64,000 bases of DNA, from assembly GCA_030848545.1 (NCBI GenBank), contig JAVDCA010000006.1:213035-277034 (forward strand). The letters run 5' to 3'. This DNA comes from Astrobacterium formosum (lineage in GTDB: Bacteria > Pseudomonadota > Alphaproteobacteria > Rhizobiales > Xanthobacteraceae). The notes under the pieces are model-generated. The model saw only the letters and a program-made list of their open reading frames with translations, made no database searches and was not told the DNA's origin. The position numbers and the translations under genes were made by a program. Shown in pieces: positions 31,973 to 40,650 of this stretch; position 1 is the first letter of the stretch, and each line of letters begins with the position of its first letter.

Positions 31973-33231
31973 CGCTCGCTCCGGGATGTTGCGGCTTCGA
32001 GGCACGCGCCGGCATCCGCGTAGACGATCTTGACCTTCCAATTCGTCATTCGCTGGATGTAGTGCGCTGCCCGCGCCGAATTGGTCATGACCGTCTTGAC
32101 GCCGGTCAGATAGGCGAGCGGATTTCCGACCGATACGCAGATGTCGGCGAATTCACCGCCTGCCGCGGCGATCGTGTCGACAAATCCGGCCTCCTGCGCC
32201 AGCCGTTGGATCGGCCCCGCCGTCGCCAGCAACAAACGAACGCCTGTGCGTACCCGCCTGTCGTGCAAACTCGCTGCTGCGAGCTCCAGCTCGCCGATCG
32301 TCAGATGCGGACATCCGAGAATGACGAGGTCCGGTGCTTCACCGGTCGCTGTCTGCAGGCGCTGGCGGACTTCGTCCAGGTCCTTCGGGGTGACGACGAC
32401 GGTTTCCTCGGCCGTTCGCCCCAGCAATGCCTGCTCCAGGGTGGCGGCCTCGGGCGTGATCCCCACCAGATGACAGAGTGCGCAGCCTCCGGACACCGGC
32501 ATCGGCGACATCAGGTACTTGCACTGCTCCATCGTCAATCGCTGCGGCAGCCCGACCAGCGCGGCGTTGCGCGTCCCCGCCACCGACCCGACCAGATATC
32601 CGAGCGCGCCATAATCGGCGATCCCGAAACGCGAGAAGTCCAGCTGGCTGACTTCGAACACGACCTGCGCGAAGCGATTTGCGTCGTGCAGCAATCCGAG
32701 TTGCGGGGTCACGCCCGTGACGGCGCTCGCCAGGGCGCTGGAATGGCCTTCGCGGTTGGCCCTGGCACCGAACACGGAGTTCGAGATCACCTGACCGGAC
32801 GATCCGGTCAGGCACAACACGTCTCCTTTGCGCGGAACGAAGCCGATCAGGTAGGGAACGCAGGTGGACGTCGGCAGGAATCCGAGTTGCCGAAAGCGCG
32901 CCATCCGCACCGCATAGGCGTCCCGGTCGAGCGTGACATAGCCCTCCGCAATACTGTCGGTCGGCGTAATCGGCCGGCGGATCATCTTTTCGGCCGCTTC
33001 CGGGTAGAGACACGGATGCAACGTGCATCGTGTCGCTGCCTTTTCGACGCCCTCCGTCAGGTTTTCCAGGAGATCGTTGGGGACATCCGGACTGAGATGG
33101 CACTGCGTGACCGGCACCATTCGCTCCGCGCCGAACAGTTCCCCGTAGCGGACGAGGAGCGACATGGAGCGTTGCATGCCGGGACCATACTCGCCCGCGG
33201 CCATGCGTTGTTCTTCCGTCGTCAGAAACAC
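31969..33231 (-). CDS. aconitase X large (catalytic) subunit
   Basis: A 420-residue dehydratase subunit. It starts at GTG 33231 after AGGAG: MFLTTEEQRMAAGEYGPGMQ. Family marks: CHLSPDVPNDLLENL, FLPTSTCVPYLIG, GSSGQVISNSVFGARANREG, VLGCPHLTIGE-like LVILGCPHLTIGELE, and VMTNSARAAHYIQ near the end. The conserved Cys residues bind the Fe-S cluster. Known bacterial AcnX enzymes dehydrate cis-3-hydroxy-L-proline, and archaeal ones act on mevalonate 5-phosphate. Here the substrate may differ, since no proline racemase or reductase is next to it. Confidence 0.88.
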   Translation of the reverse strand: MFLTTEEQRMAAGEYGPGMQRSMSLLVRYGELFGAERMVPVTQCHLSPDVPNDLLENLTEGVEKAATRCTLHPCLYPEAAEKMIRRPITPTDSIAEGYVTLDRDAYAVRMARFRQLGFLPTSTCVPYLIGFVPRKGDVLCLTGSSGQVISNSVFGARANREGHSSALASAVTGVTPQLGLLHDANRFAQVVFEVSQLDFSRFGIADYGALGYLVGSVAGTRNAALVGLPQRLTMEQCKYLMSPMPVSGGCALCHLVGITPEAATLEQALLGRTAEETVVVTPKDLDEVRQRLQTATGEAPDLVILGCPHLTIGELELAAASLHDRRVRTGVRLLLATAGPIQRLAQEAGFVDTIAAAGGEFADICVSVGNPLAYLTGVKTVMTNSARAAHYIQRMTNWKVKIVYADAGACLEAATSRSER

Positions 33232-33295
33232 CAGTCGGATCTCCTGTTTGACCGCGGTTCATCCCGTTCGCTCGGCGCGAGCGAATCCAGGTCGA

Positions 33296-33643
33296 CTAGA
33301 CCTTGGGTGCGAATTGGTCGAAAGCTTCCAGGGCATGGTTGGCGTACATCACGGACGGGCCGCCGCCCATGTAGATCGCCATGCCGAGCACGTCGTTGAC
33401 CTCTTCGCGGCTCGCCTTGGCGTCGATGACGGCCTTGACGTGAAAGGCGATGCAGTCGTCGCAACGCACCGCGACCGCGATACCGAGCGCGATCAGCTCC
33501 TTGGTCTTGGTGTCGAGCGCCTTGGGGGCGAGCGCAGCCTGGGCGATGCCCGAGAATGCTTTCATGACGTCCGGCGTACCGGCCCGCAGCACCCGCAATC
33601 CGCCACTGAGTTCCTTGGTGAGGTCCGGCCAGTTCAGGTGCAT
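33296..33643 (-). CDS. carboxymuconolactone decarboxylase/AhpD-like protein
   Basis: A 115-residue helical protein with the AhpD-type redox motif CDDCIAFHVKA near residue 60 and a GGGPSVMYANHALEAF C-terminus. It could act as a peroxidase-like or isomerase/decarboxylase component. In an operon with a Fe-S dehydratase, protection from oxidants is one possibility. Its ATG is 33643. Confidence 0.82.
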   Translation of the reverse strand: MHLNWPDLTKELSGGLRVLRAGTPDVMKAFSGIAQAALAPKALDTKTKELIALGIAVAVRCDDCIAFHVKAVIDAKASREEVNDVLGMAIYMGGGPSVMYANHALEAFDQFAPKV

Positions 33644-33767
33644 CTCGTGTCTTCCTTACGTTGGGGGTACGAGCGATTTCTTTGGGAGAGCGGCGGTGAC
33701 GGCGGGGGGGTTAAGTCCGGCATGCCGCACATCGGCGACGCGCTTGCCTCGTTCTCGTGTGTCGGGG

Positions 33768-34796
33768 TCAGGCGATGAGTTTCTCGACCTCTGCGATCGA
33801 GACGATGCGCTGCTCCCTGGAGGATCGTGTCGCTGCCTCGGCCATGATCTGGGAACGAATCCCGTCGTGCACGGTCGGCACGGCCAGGCGTTCCGGCGTG
33901 GCGAAACTGCCGACGAAATCGACGAAAGCGGAGATCGCGGCTTCGTAGCTCGGCGCCATGCGGATCATCGGATCCTTCGGCAGCCCCTCGGTGAGGATCT
34001 TGTCGTCGAGGATACGCATGATGCTGCCCTCGGTGATGCGGGACGATTCGATCAGTCCTTTGGTACCGAACACCTCGACACGATCGTCGTAGCCGTAGAC
34101 GGCACGACGGGCGTTGTCGATCTGGCAGAGCGCGCCGCTCTTCATGCGGACGGTCGCCACGGCGGTGTCGACGTCGCCGACGTCGCGAAACACCTCATCG
34201 GCGATGACCGAGCCGAGGGCGACGATATCCACCGGTTCCTCGCCGGTCAGCCAGCGGACCATGTCGAAGAAGTGGATCATCTTGTCGAAGAACAGGCCGC
34301 CCGACACTTTGAGATAGTCGACGGACGGCACGTTGTTGGGTCCCCGTGAGGTGATCTGGATCGTCTGTACGCGACCGAGACGGCCAGCGGTGATATCCTT
34401 CTGCACGGCGGCATGATTGCGGTCGAAGCGACGGTTGAAACCGACCATGACACGCTCATGGTCCTTGCCGAGAGCGTCGACCATCTGCCTTGCCTCGGCC
34501 AGGGTCGGGGCGATCGGCTTCTCGCAATAAACGCATTTGCCCGCCCGCGCTGCCGCAATGGTCGCCGCGCTGTGGGTTTCCGTCGACGAGGCAACCACCA
34601 CGGCATCGATATCCTTGGCAGCGATAACCTCGGCAGCGTCCTTCACCACCCTCGCGCCATGCTCGACGGCGATCGCCCGCGCCCGCGACATCTGCGGATC
34701 GGTGACCGCGACGATCTTGGCGTGAGGATTGTGCCGCAAATGACTCGCATGCACGGAACCGATGCGCCCGGCGCCGATCAGGCCGATGGAAATCAC
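33768..34796 (-). CDS. Gfo/Idh/MocA-family oxidoreductase, inositol-dehydrogenase-like
   Basis: A 342-residue NAD(P)-dependent enzyme. GTG 34796 is taken as the start: GGGAG lies six bases upstream, and the Rossmann motif ISIGLIGAGRIGSVHA follows at once. EKPIAPTLAEAR contains the catalytic Lys near residue 92, and GGLFFDKMIHFFDMVRWL is the family's metal/His region. It resembles IolG-type enzymes that oxidise cyclitols or sugars. It lies between the sulfurtransferase and AhpD-like genes. Confidence 0.85.
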   Translation of the reverse strand: MISIGLIGAGRIGSVHASHLRHNPHAKIVAVTDPQMSRARAIAVEHGARVVKDAAEVIAAKDIDAVVVASSTETHSAATIAAARAGKCVYCEKPIAPTLAEARQMVDALGKDHERVMVGFNRRFDRNHAAVQKDITAGRLGRVQTIQITSRGPNNVPSVDYLKVSGGLFFDKMIHFFDMVRWLTGEEPVDIVALGSVIADEVFRDVGDVDTAVATVRMKSGALCQIDNARRAVYGYDDRVEVFGTKGLIESSRITEGSIMRILDDKILTEGLPKDPMIRMAPSYEAAISAFVDFVGSFATPERLAVPTVHDGIRSQIMAEAATRSSREQRIVSIAEVEKLIA

Positions 34797-34820
34797 TTTC
34801 TTCTCCCAAATCAAAATCGG

Positions 34821-35711
34821 TCAGCCCACTTCCATGGGCAGGTCAGCCGCGGCGGCCCACTCGGACAGCGAGGCGTCGTAAAGCAGGACATCCGGATGGC
34901 CGAGCATCGTCAGAACGAACGCATCGGCGCTCGCCGCCACCCCTTGGCCGCAGTAGACGATGACGCGTTTGCCCTCGAGGGCGAGATGGGCGAACTTTGC
35001 TCGCAACCGATCGGACGGCAGAAAGGTGCCACTTTCGGAATCGAAGAGCGCAGCGGCAGGAACATTCTGGCTGCCGGCGATCCGACCAGGCCGGCCATAG
35101 TCATTGCCGTCCCGGCCGGCAAAATGAGAGGGCGCGCGAGCGCTGATCGTGCACACGGCAGGGTCGCCGATCGCGGCAGCCACGATGCGGCGGTCGGCGA
35201 ACAGCTCCATCCGTTGTCGCGGGATGAATGCCCCCTTCGGGCGGGGATGCCCGAAGCCGGTTTCGATCCGACGCCCCTCGCGCTTCCACTTCAGAAACCC
35301 ACCGTCGAGAACGGCCGCATAGTCGAAGCCAAAGAAGCGCAGCAACCACCAGACCCTCGTCGCCCACCATGGGTCTTCGGTGCTGTAGAGGACCACGCGG
35401 GCGTTGGGGTGGACGCCCAAACGTTCCATCGATGCCGCGAAGTCTTCTGCTCGCGGCAGCATGAACCGACAGTGATGCGTGTTGTCGGAAAGGTCCTTCT
35501 GGATATCGATGTATTGAGCGCCGGGGATGTGGCCGGCGGCGAAGACAGCGCTCGTCGCCTCGTTGCGATAGGGCGCGCCGTCCTTGCGCACACTCAGGGA
35601 CGTGCAATCGAAAACGAAGACGGCCGGATCGGAAAGGTTCGCATCCAGCCATTCGGTCGACACCAGGAGGTCGGGATGAGGAACGCCGATCGTGCAGTCA
35701 TCTTTACTCAT
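34821..35711 (-). CDS. sulfurtransferase, tandem rhodanese domains
   Basis: A 296-residue protein with two rhodanese domains. The inactive N-terminal one has AGHIPGAQYIDIQKD. The C-terminal one carries the active-site loop YCGQGVAASADAF near residue 248. It transfers sulfur from thiosulfate or mercaptopyruvate. Its place as first gene of the operon is unusual. It may supply sulfur for the Fe-S cluster of the AcnX enzyme or process a sulfur-containing substrate; both are inference. Confidence 0.88.
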   Translation of the reverse strand: MSKDDCTIGVPHPDLLVSTEWLDANLSDPAVFVFDCTSLSVRKDGAPYRNEATSAVFAAGHIPGAQYIDIQKDLSDNTHHCRFMLPRAEDFAASMERLGVHPNARVVLYSTEDPWWATRVWWLLRFFGFDYAAVLDGGFLKWKREGRRIETGFGHPRPKGAFIPRQRMELFADRRIVAAAIGDPAVCTISARAPSHFAGRDGNDYGRPGRIAGSQNVPAAALFDSESGTFLPSDRLRAKFAHLALEGKRVIVYCGQGVAASADAFVLTMLGHPDVLLYDASLSEWAAAADLPMEVG

Positions 35712-35841
35712 CTGCGATCTCTTCGCGCCGCAATGTATTCTGCTGATCACGACCAATATTAAGTCGCGATATGGCTGCCCTATACTGAGCGGCGACTAGG
35801 GAAGGAGAATAAGCCCAACCCCATCGGGGGTCAACAAATAA

Positions 35842-35865
35842 TCACAACTCTGTCTATAGTTGTGA
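35842..35865. promoter_or_regulatory. palindrome TCACAACT-N8-AGTTGTGA
   Basis: Perfect 8-bp arms (35842-35849, 35858-35865) overlap the 17-bp IclR-type element at 35859-35875, so two regulator molecules or two proteins may compete here. On the - strand the centre reads ACTATAGACAG, a possible -10 region. Confidence 0.5.
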
Positions 35866-35875
35866 TAAAAGCAAC
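35859..35875 (-). promoter_or_regulatory. IclR-type operator, copy 1
   Basis: GTTGCTTTTATCACAAC on the - strand. It is 15/17 identical to the copy at 40586-40602. It lies about 150 bases upstream of the first block B operon. Confidence 0.6.
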
Positions 35876-35956
35876 ATTATGAAATGCGGGGCAGACCTGA
35901 ATTTAACGTAAATATTGGTGAATCTGTCACCGCGTGCGTATGGCTCGGCTCATGGA

Positions 35957-35973
35957 GTTGTTATAAACGCAAC
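35957..35973 (-). promoter_or_regulatory. IclR-type operator, copy 2
   Basis: GTTGCGTTTATAACAAC on the - strand, 82 bases further upstream than copy 1. Same length and arms as the other copies. Confidence 0.6.
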
Positions 35974-36085
35974 TTTATGGATTGCCGATCGCGCATCCCA
36001 AAAGGCGGCGCGACGTCCGGTTCAGCGGCAACCATTCCAATTATTACTGTCGCGGCGGCGGACAGAACGCGCCCTTTCGCCGCCG

Positions 36086-37273
36086 TCAGACGATGTCGAC
36101 CACATCCGCGTTCTTGTAGACCTCATCGGTGAGGTCTTGCCCCAGACCGGGCAGGTCTGGAGCGCGATAACGCCCCTTGATGGGCTGATAATCGTACCGG
36201 CAGAGATCGATGTACTCGCGCATCAACGCCTTCTGGTGATGCTCGTGAATGATGAAATTGGGAATCGCGGTTTCCAGATGAAGCGAGGCCGCGAGTGCGA
36301 TCGGGGTCCCGGCGACGTGCGCCTGGACCGTAATGTCGTAGGCATGGGCCATGTCGGCGATCTTCTTGCCCTCTGAAAGGCCCCCGCACGTTCCGAGATC
36401 GGGCTGGGCGACATCGATCGAACGGCTTTCGAAGAACGGAACGAAGCCCCAGCGGCTGTACACACGTTCGCCGGCCGCAATCGGGATATCGATCTTGTCC
36501 TTGGCGTAACGGTACAGTTTCGGATTGAGCGACGAACACGGCTCTTCATAGAACATGATGTCGTATTCTTCGATCGCCTTGGCGAGTTGGATAGCGCTCG
36601 TCAGATCAGTGTGGGCGTGATTTTCCACGATGATGTCGATATCCGGCCCGACCGCCTCCCGGATGGCCCGCACACGACCGGCCGACATGCGAACCACGTC
36701 GGGAGACATCACGCCTTCCAGGCGCTGGCGTCCCGCCTTTCCTTCGCGATCGAACTCGACCACGTCGACCTTGATCGCGTCGTAACCCTGCGCCACGGCG
36801 ATCAGGGCCTGCTCGGCATACTCTTCGTCGCGTCCACAGATCTTCCTGACCGGACTCCAGGCCAGTTGGATCTGCGAGGCATAGACACGCAGATCGTCTC
36901 TGCACTTGCCGCCGAGCAGCTGGTAGACGGGGACGCCAAGGGCTTTTCCCTTGATGTCCCAAAGCGCCATGTCGATGCCGCTGATGCCGCCGAAGATCAC
37001 CGTTCCGCCACCCTGCCCCCAGAAGGTTTTCTTCAGGAACATTTCCCAGATGGACTCGATGTTCATCGGGTCCAGACCGATGATCATGCCGGCGAGATCC
37101 TGCAGCATGCCGAAGGCGGCCCGGCCGCCGACGCCATAGGCCATGCCGACTTCGCCGATGCCGTAGATGCCCTCGTCCGTCTCGATTCGGATCAGGATCG
37201 GCCGCTGACCGGCCTGGGTGGGCGCGGTCCGGATGGGGTTGATATGCAACACACGAGCTTTGACGATCTTCAC
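36086..37273 (-). CDS. mandelate racemase/muconate lactonizing enzyme family dehydratase
   Basis: A 395-residue enolase-superfamily enzyme starting at GTG 37273 (GGGGAG upstream). The metal ligands and catalytic residues follow in order: KVDVVEF, ENHAHTD near residue 220, YEEPCS, AAGERVYSRWG, then QPDLGTCGG and the C-terminal HVAGTPIALAASLHLE. The layout is nearest to galactonate/sugar-acid dehydratases (GalD-like), but the substrate cannot be fixed. It is the last gene of the TctBAC operon. Confidence 0.88.
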   Translation of the reverse strand: MKIVKARVLHINPIRTAPTQAGQRPILIRIETDEGIYGIGEVGMAYGVGGRAAFGMLQDLAGMIIGLDPMNIESIWEMFLKKTFWGQGGGTVIFGGISGIDMALWDIKGKALGVPVYQLLGGKCRDDLRVYASQIQLAWSPVRKICGRDEEYAEQALIAVAQGYDAIKVDVVEFDREGKAGRQRLEGVMSPDVVRMSAGRVRAIREAVGPDIDIIVENHAHTDLTSAIQLAKAIEEYDIMFYEEPCSSLNPKLYRYAKDKIDIPIAAGERVYSRWGFVPFFESRSIDVAQPDLGTCGGLSEGKKIADMAHAYDITVQAHVAGTPIALAASLHLETAIPNFIIHEHHQKALMREYIDLCRYDYQPIKGRYRAPDLPGLGQDLTDEVYKNADVVDIV

Positions 37274-37376
37274 GACGCAACTCCCCTGCTTCCACTCCGC
37301 AGCCGAGTGGAAGCGCCGAATCCGGAACCCGTCGAGGCGGAGACGCGATCGCGCATTCCGCCGGCGACGATGACGG

Positions 37377-38357
37377 CTATTTCGCCGCCAGTCCGGTCTC
37401 CTTGATCAAGACACCGTATTCGGCAATGTCGCTGTCGGCGCGCTTGCGCAGCGTCGCCAGATCCTCGTCGGCGGGCATGAGCCCGACGGTGGCGATTTTT
37501 TCCTTGATGTCCGGCATTTGCAGGATCTTGCTGACGATTTCGAACATCTTCGCCTTGACGGGTTCCGGCGTCTTGCTGAGCACGATCATGGTGTGCCACG
37601 AACGCGGCGCCCAGCCGGCGAGCCCGCATTCGGCGCTGGTCGGCAGGTCCGGCAGCTTGAACCAGCGCTTTTGATTGGTCAGAAGGGCGAGCCCGGTCAG
37701 CTTCTTGCTGACGATGAACTCGTAGGCCTCCGGGCCGAACACAAGCTGGGTTTCGTTCGAAATCGTGGCCTGCATGGCCTGGGGGGCGCCGTTGTAGGGA
37801 ATGTGGAGGAGCTGGATGCCGGCTTTACGGGCCAACCACTCGCCGCACATGTGGCCGACGCCACCTTTGCCCGCGCTGGCATATGCGACCTTGTTCGGAT
37901 TTGCCTTCGCGTAGGCGATGAACTCCTGCATGGTCTTGACCGGAAGGGACGGATGAACCGCTGCGACCATTGCGGAATCCAACGCCATCAGGGGCGTGAA
38001 GTCGGTCTTGGGATCGTACTCGACCTTCATGACCGCCGGGATAACGGCGAAGAAACTGTTGGTGGCGACCAGGGCCGTGTAGCCGTCCGGCTTCACGCCC
38101 TTGAAAAAGTTGGCCGCGATCGCCCCGCCGGCGCCGACCCGGTAGTCGTTCACGACCCGCCTGTTGGTGATCTGGAAGAACTTGTCGCCGAAAAGTCGCG
38201 ACAGCGTGTCGCTCATGCCTCCGGGAGCATAGGGAACGACGAAGCTGAAGTCCTTGGCGGGAAAGTCATCCGCGCGTGCCAATGTGGGGAACTGGGATGC
38301 GGCGAGTAGACCGCCCATCCCGGAGACGAGTGCGCGGCGATCGATCTTCATGGACAT
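37377..38357 (-). CDS. TTT substrate-binding receptor (TctC/Bug family), block B copy 2
   Basis: A 326-residue receptor. ATG 38357 follows GGAGG by six bases. After the leader (DRRALVSGMGGLLAASQF) the mature part starts FPAKDFSFVVPYAPGGMSDT and has DYRVGAGGAIAANFFKG, YASAGKGGVGHMCGEWLARK and LHIPYNGAPQAMQATIS. It is a close paralogue of the 29404-30384 receptor, so the pair may bind related ligands. Confidence 0.92.
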   Translation of the reverse strand: MSMKIDRRALVSGMGGLLAASQFPTLARADDFPAKDFSFVVPYAPGGMSDTLSRLFGDKFFQITNRRVVNDYRVGAGGAIAANFFKGVKPDGYTALVATNSFFAVIPAVMKVEYDPKTDFTPLMALDSAMVAAVHPSLPVKTMQEFIAYAKANPNKVAYASAGKGGVGHMCGEWLARKAGIQLLHIPYNGAPQAMQATISNETQLVFGPEAYEFIVSKKLTGLALLTNQKRWFKLPDLPTSAECGLAGWAPRSWHTMIVLSKTPEPVKAKMFEIVSKILQMPDIKEKIATVGLMPADEDLATLRKRADSDIAEYGVLIKETGLAAK

Positions 38358-38402
38358 GATCATCCTCCGTAAATATTCATCGAATTGAAAGCTTCGCCTC
38401 GC

Positions 38403-39929
38403 TCACTCGGCGAAGGCCTTCTGCCTGAGCGTTTTGACGTGTGGAGCCGCGATGCTGACCATCATCGCAATGATGAGGACGAGCATCACCAGACTGATGG
38501 GGCGCTCGACGAAGATGGACAGGTCGCCACGTCCGACCAGCATCGAGCGGCGGAAGTACTGCTCGATCATCGGTCCGAGCACGAAGGCGAGGACGAGCGG
38601 CGCCGGCTCGCATTTCCACTTCGACAGCAGGTATCCGAACACGCCGAAGATCGCGGTCAAATAGACGGCGGATGCGGAATATTCCACTCCGTACACCCCG
38701 ACGATGCTGACCACGATGATGATCGGATACAGTAGCCGGTACGGCACCTTGAGCATCTGGACCCAGATGCCCACGAGCGGCAGATTGATGACCAGGAGCA
38801 TCAGGTTGCCGAGCCACATGCTCACCACCAGGCCCCAGAACAGGGCCGGCTGGCTGCTGATCACGCGCGGCCCCGGCACGATGCCGTGGATGAACATGGC
38901 GCCGGCCATTACCGCCATTGTGGCCGTGGACGGAATGCCGAGCGTGAGCAGCGGCAGGAACGAGGCCTGCGCACCGGAATTGTTCGCAGCTTCCGGCCCA
39001 GCGACCCCGGCCGGATGACCATGGCCGAATTGTTCGGGGTGCTTCGACAGCCGTTTTTCCAGACTGTAGGAGCCGAACGAACTCAGCATCGCGCCGCCGC
39101 CGGGCAATATGCCGAGGAACATGCCGAGCAGCGTTCCCCTCACCATGGCCGGCGCCGCCTGGCGCGCTTCTTCCCTGGTCGGCCACAGGCTGGTGATCCT
39201 GCCGACCACCGGCATGACATCGTCGCGCACGGAGCGCTCCAGCGCCACCAGGATGTCGGCGATACCGAACAAGCCGACGACGACGGGCACGAAATCGACA
39301 CCGTTGAGCAACTCGTAGAAGCCGAACGTGAAGCGGTACTGTCCGGAATTGAGGTCGGTGCCGACCATGCCGAGCATCAGGCCGACCATGATCATCGCCA
39401 GCGCGCGCAGCACCGAACCCTGTGCCAGGATGACGGACGCGATGAGACCCAGCACCATCAAGAGGAAGTATTCCGGCGCCCCGAAGCTCAAGACCGCATC
39501 GGCGATGTAGGGAGCGCTGACGGCGATGAACAGCGTGCCGACCGTGCCGGCGAAGAATGAGCCGACGGCGGCGATCGTCAGCGCGGCCCCTCCCCGTCCC
39601 TTCTGGGTCATCGCATATCCGTCGAGGACGGTGACCACCGAGGCGACCTCGCCGGGAAGGCGCAGCAGGATCGACGTGGTCGACCCTCCGTACTGCGCCC
39701 CGTAATAAATGCCCGCCAGCGTGATCAGTCCGGTGACCGGCGGGAAGGTATAGGTCAGCGGCAGCAGGATCGCCATGGTGGCGGTCGGCCCCAGGCCCGG
39801 CAGGACACCGACCAGGGTGCCGATCAGGCACCCCAGCAGGCAGAACAAGAGGTTCATCGGATCGGCCGCGACCCCGAGACCGACTGCCAATCCGTGCAGA
39901 ATGGAAAATTCGTCACCCATGGTGCTCAT
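38403..39929 (-). CDS. TTT transporter large membrane subunit (TctA family), block B
   Basis: A 508-residue, multi-span protein with TctA motifs: GVLPGLGPTATMAILLPLT, YGGSTTSILLRLPGEVASVV, GILPGGGAMLSSFGSYSLEK and LLTLGIPSTATMAVMAGAM. The ATG overlaps the TctB stop (ATGA). It is the only TctA in block B, so two receptors probably share it. Confidence 0.93.
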   Translation of the reverse strand: MSTMGDEFSILHGLAVGLGVAADPMNLLFCLLGCLIGTLVGVLPGLGPTATMAILLPLTYTFPPVTGLITLAGIYYGAQYGGSTTSILLRLPGEVASVVTVLDGYAMTQKGRGGAALTIAAVGSFFAGTVGTLFIAVSAPYIADAVLSFGAPEYFLLMVLGLIASVILAQGSVLRALAMIMVGLMLGMVGTDLNSGQYRFTFGFYELLNGVDFVPVVVGLFGIADILVALERSVRDDVMPVVGRITSLWPTREEARQAAPAMVRGTLLGMFLGILPGGGAMLSSFGSYSLEKRLSKHPEQFGHGHPAGVAGPEAANNSGAQASFLPLLTLGIPSTATMAVMAGAMFIHGIVPGPRVISSQPALFWGLVVSMWLGNLMLLVINLPLVGIWVQMLKVPYRLLYPIIIVVSIVGVYGVEYSASAVYLTAIFGVFGYLLSKWKCEPAPLVLAFVLGPMIEQYFRRSMLVGRGDLSIFVERPISLVMLVLIIAMMVSIAAPHVKTLRQKAFAE

Positions 39930-40462
39930 AACCTCGGCAGAATGGGCGTCTCCAGCCCCAGCAGCGTGACGAAGAGAACGCAGGCCGCGATCGTGACCGC
40001 CATCGCGAATACCAAGGTCGGCATCAGGCGGACGCGTTGGCGTGCGTAGCTCACCAGCACCACCAGCACGAATACGCTGATCGCCAGCCCGAGACCGCGA
40101 ACGATGCTGCCGAATAGAACAATGGCGCCGAGGATGAACAGCATGACCCGGCCGGTGCCGAGCAGACGTTCGATACCGCGCGCCTCCGGCTCGGACTTTT
40201 CTGTACTTGCGTCGGCGGCCTTATGGGCGGCGGCGCCATCGTCCTTCGCGAACCCCAGCCCGATGAGCAATCCGAGAAAAACCAGAATGGCGGCGACGGC
40301 CGTCGGCACAAAGCCCGGCCCCATCGACGTCAGCGTCCCGTAGGGATAGTCGAGTGCGATCCAGATCGCCCCGCCGCCGAAGCCGACGCAGAACAGGCTC
40401 AACGCCAGACTCGGAGTCAACGACAGGAATTTTGACCGACAATTGCCAGCGCTCAATTGCAT
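39926..40462 (-). CDS. TTT transporter small membrane subunit (TctB family), block B
   Basis: A 178-residue protein with four hydrophobic segments (SLALSLFCVGFGGGAIWIAL, VAAILVFLGLLIGLGF, VMLFILGAIVLFGSIV, VFAMAVTIAACVLFVTLLGL) and the TctB MGPGFVPTAVAA motif. ATG 40462 is preferred over GTG 40474 because GGTGGAG lies six bases before it. It is first in the operon, 124 bases from the operator at 40586. Confidence 0.88.
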   Translation of the reverse strand: MQLSAGNCRSKFLSLTPSLALSLFCVGFGGGAIWIALDYPYGTLTSMGPGFVPTAVAAILVFLGLLIGLGFAKDDGAAAHKAADASTEKSEPEARGIERLLGTGRVMLFILGAIVLFGSIVRGLGLAISVFVLVVLVSYARQRVRLMPTLVFAMAVTIAACVLFVTLLGLETPILPRL

Positions 40463-40570
40463 CCCGTACTCCACCGAAACAAGTCCGTGCCGGAGCGCCT
40501 CCCTGGCCGTATTCTTCGAAGCCTAGGGGGGCGACCATAGGGCCGCGACCATACAGCGTCAATAAAATAC

Positions 40571-40602
40571 GCAACTATCGTTCATGTTGCTTTTATAGCA
40601 AC
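40571..40602 (+). promoter_or_regulatory. IclR-type operator, copy 3, with adjoining half-sites
   Basis: GTTGCTTTTATAGCAAC (40586-40602) is the most symmetric copy. GCAAC at 40571 pairs with the GTTGC at 40586 to form a second palindrome. It lies between the divergent TctB and IclR genes and could repress both. Confidence 0.65.
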
Positions 40603-40650
40603 TTTTGTGACACACTGATCTGCTAGCAGCCCTTTGAGCAGGAGGCCCAT

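Larger units (their letters stand above)
35712..36085. other. AT-rich regulatory region upstream of the first block B operon
   Basis: No gene is seen in these 374 bases. It is noticeably more AT-rich than its surroundings and holds two copies of the 17-bp GTTGC-type operator (35859-35875, 35957-35973) and an 8-bp-arm palindrome (35842-35865). These are the likely control elements for the leftward operon starting at 35711. Confidence 0.6.
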
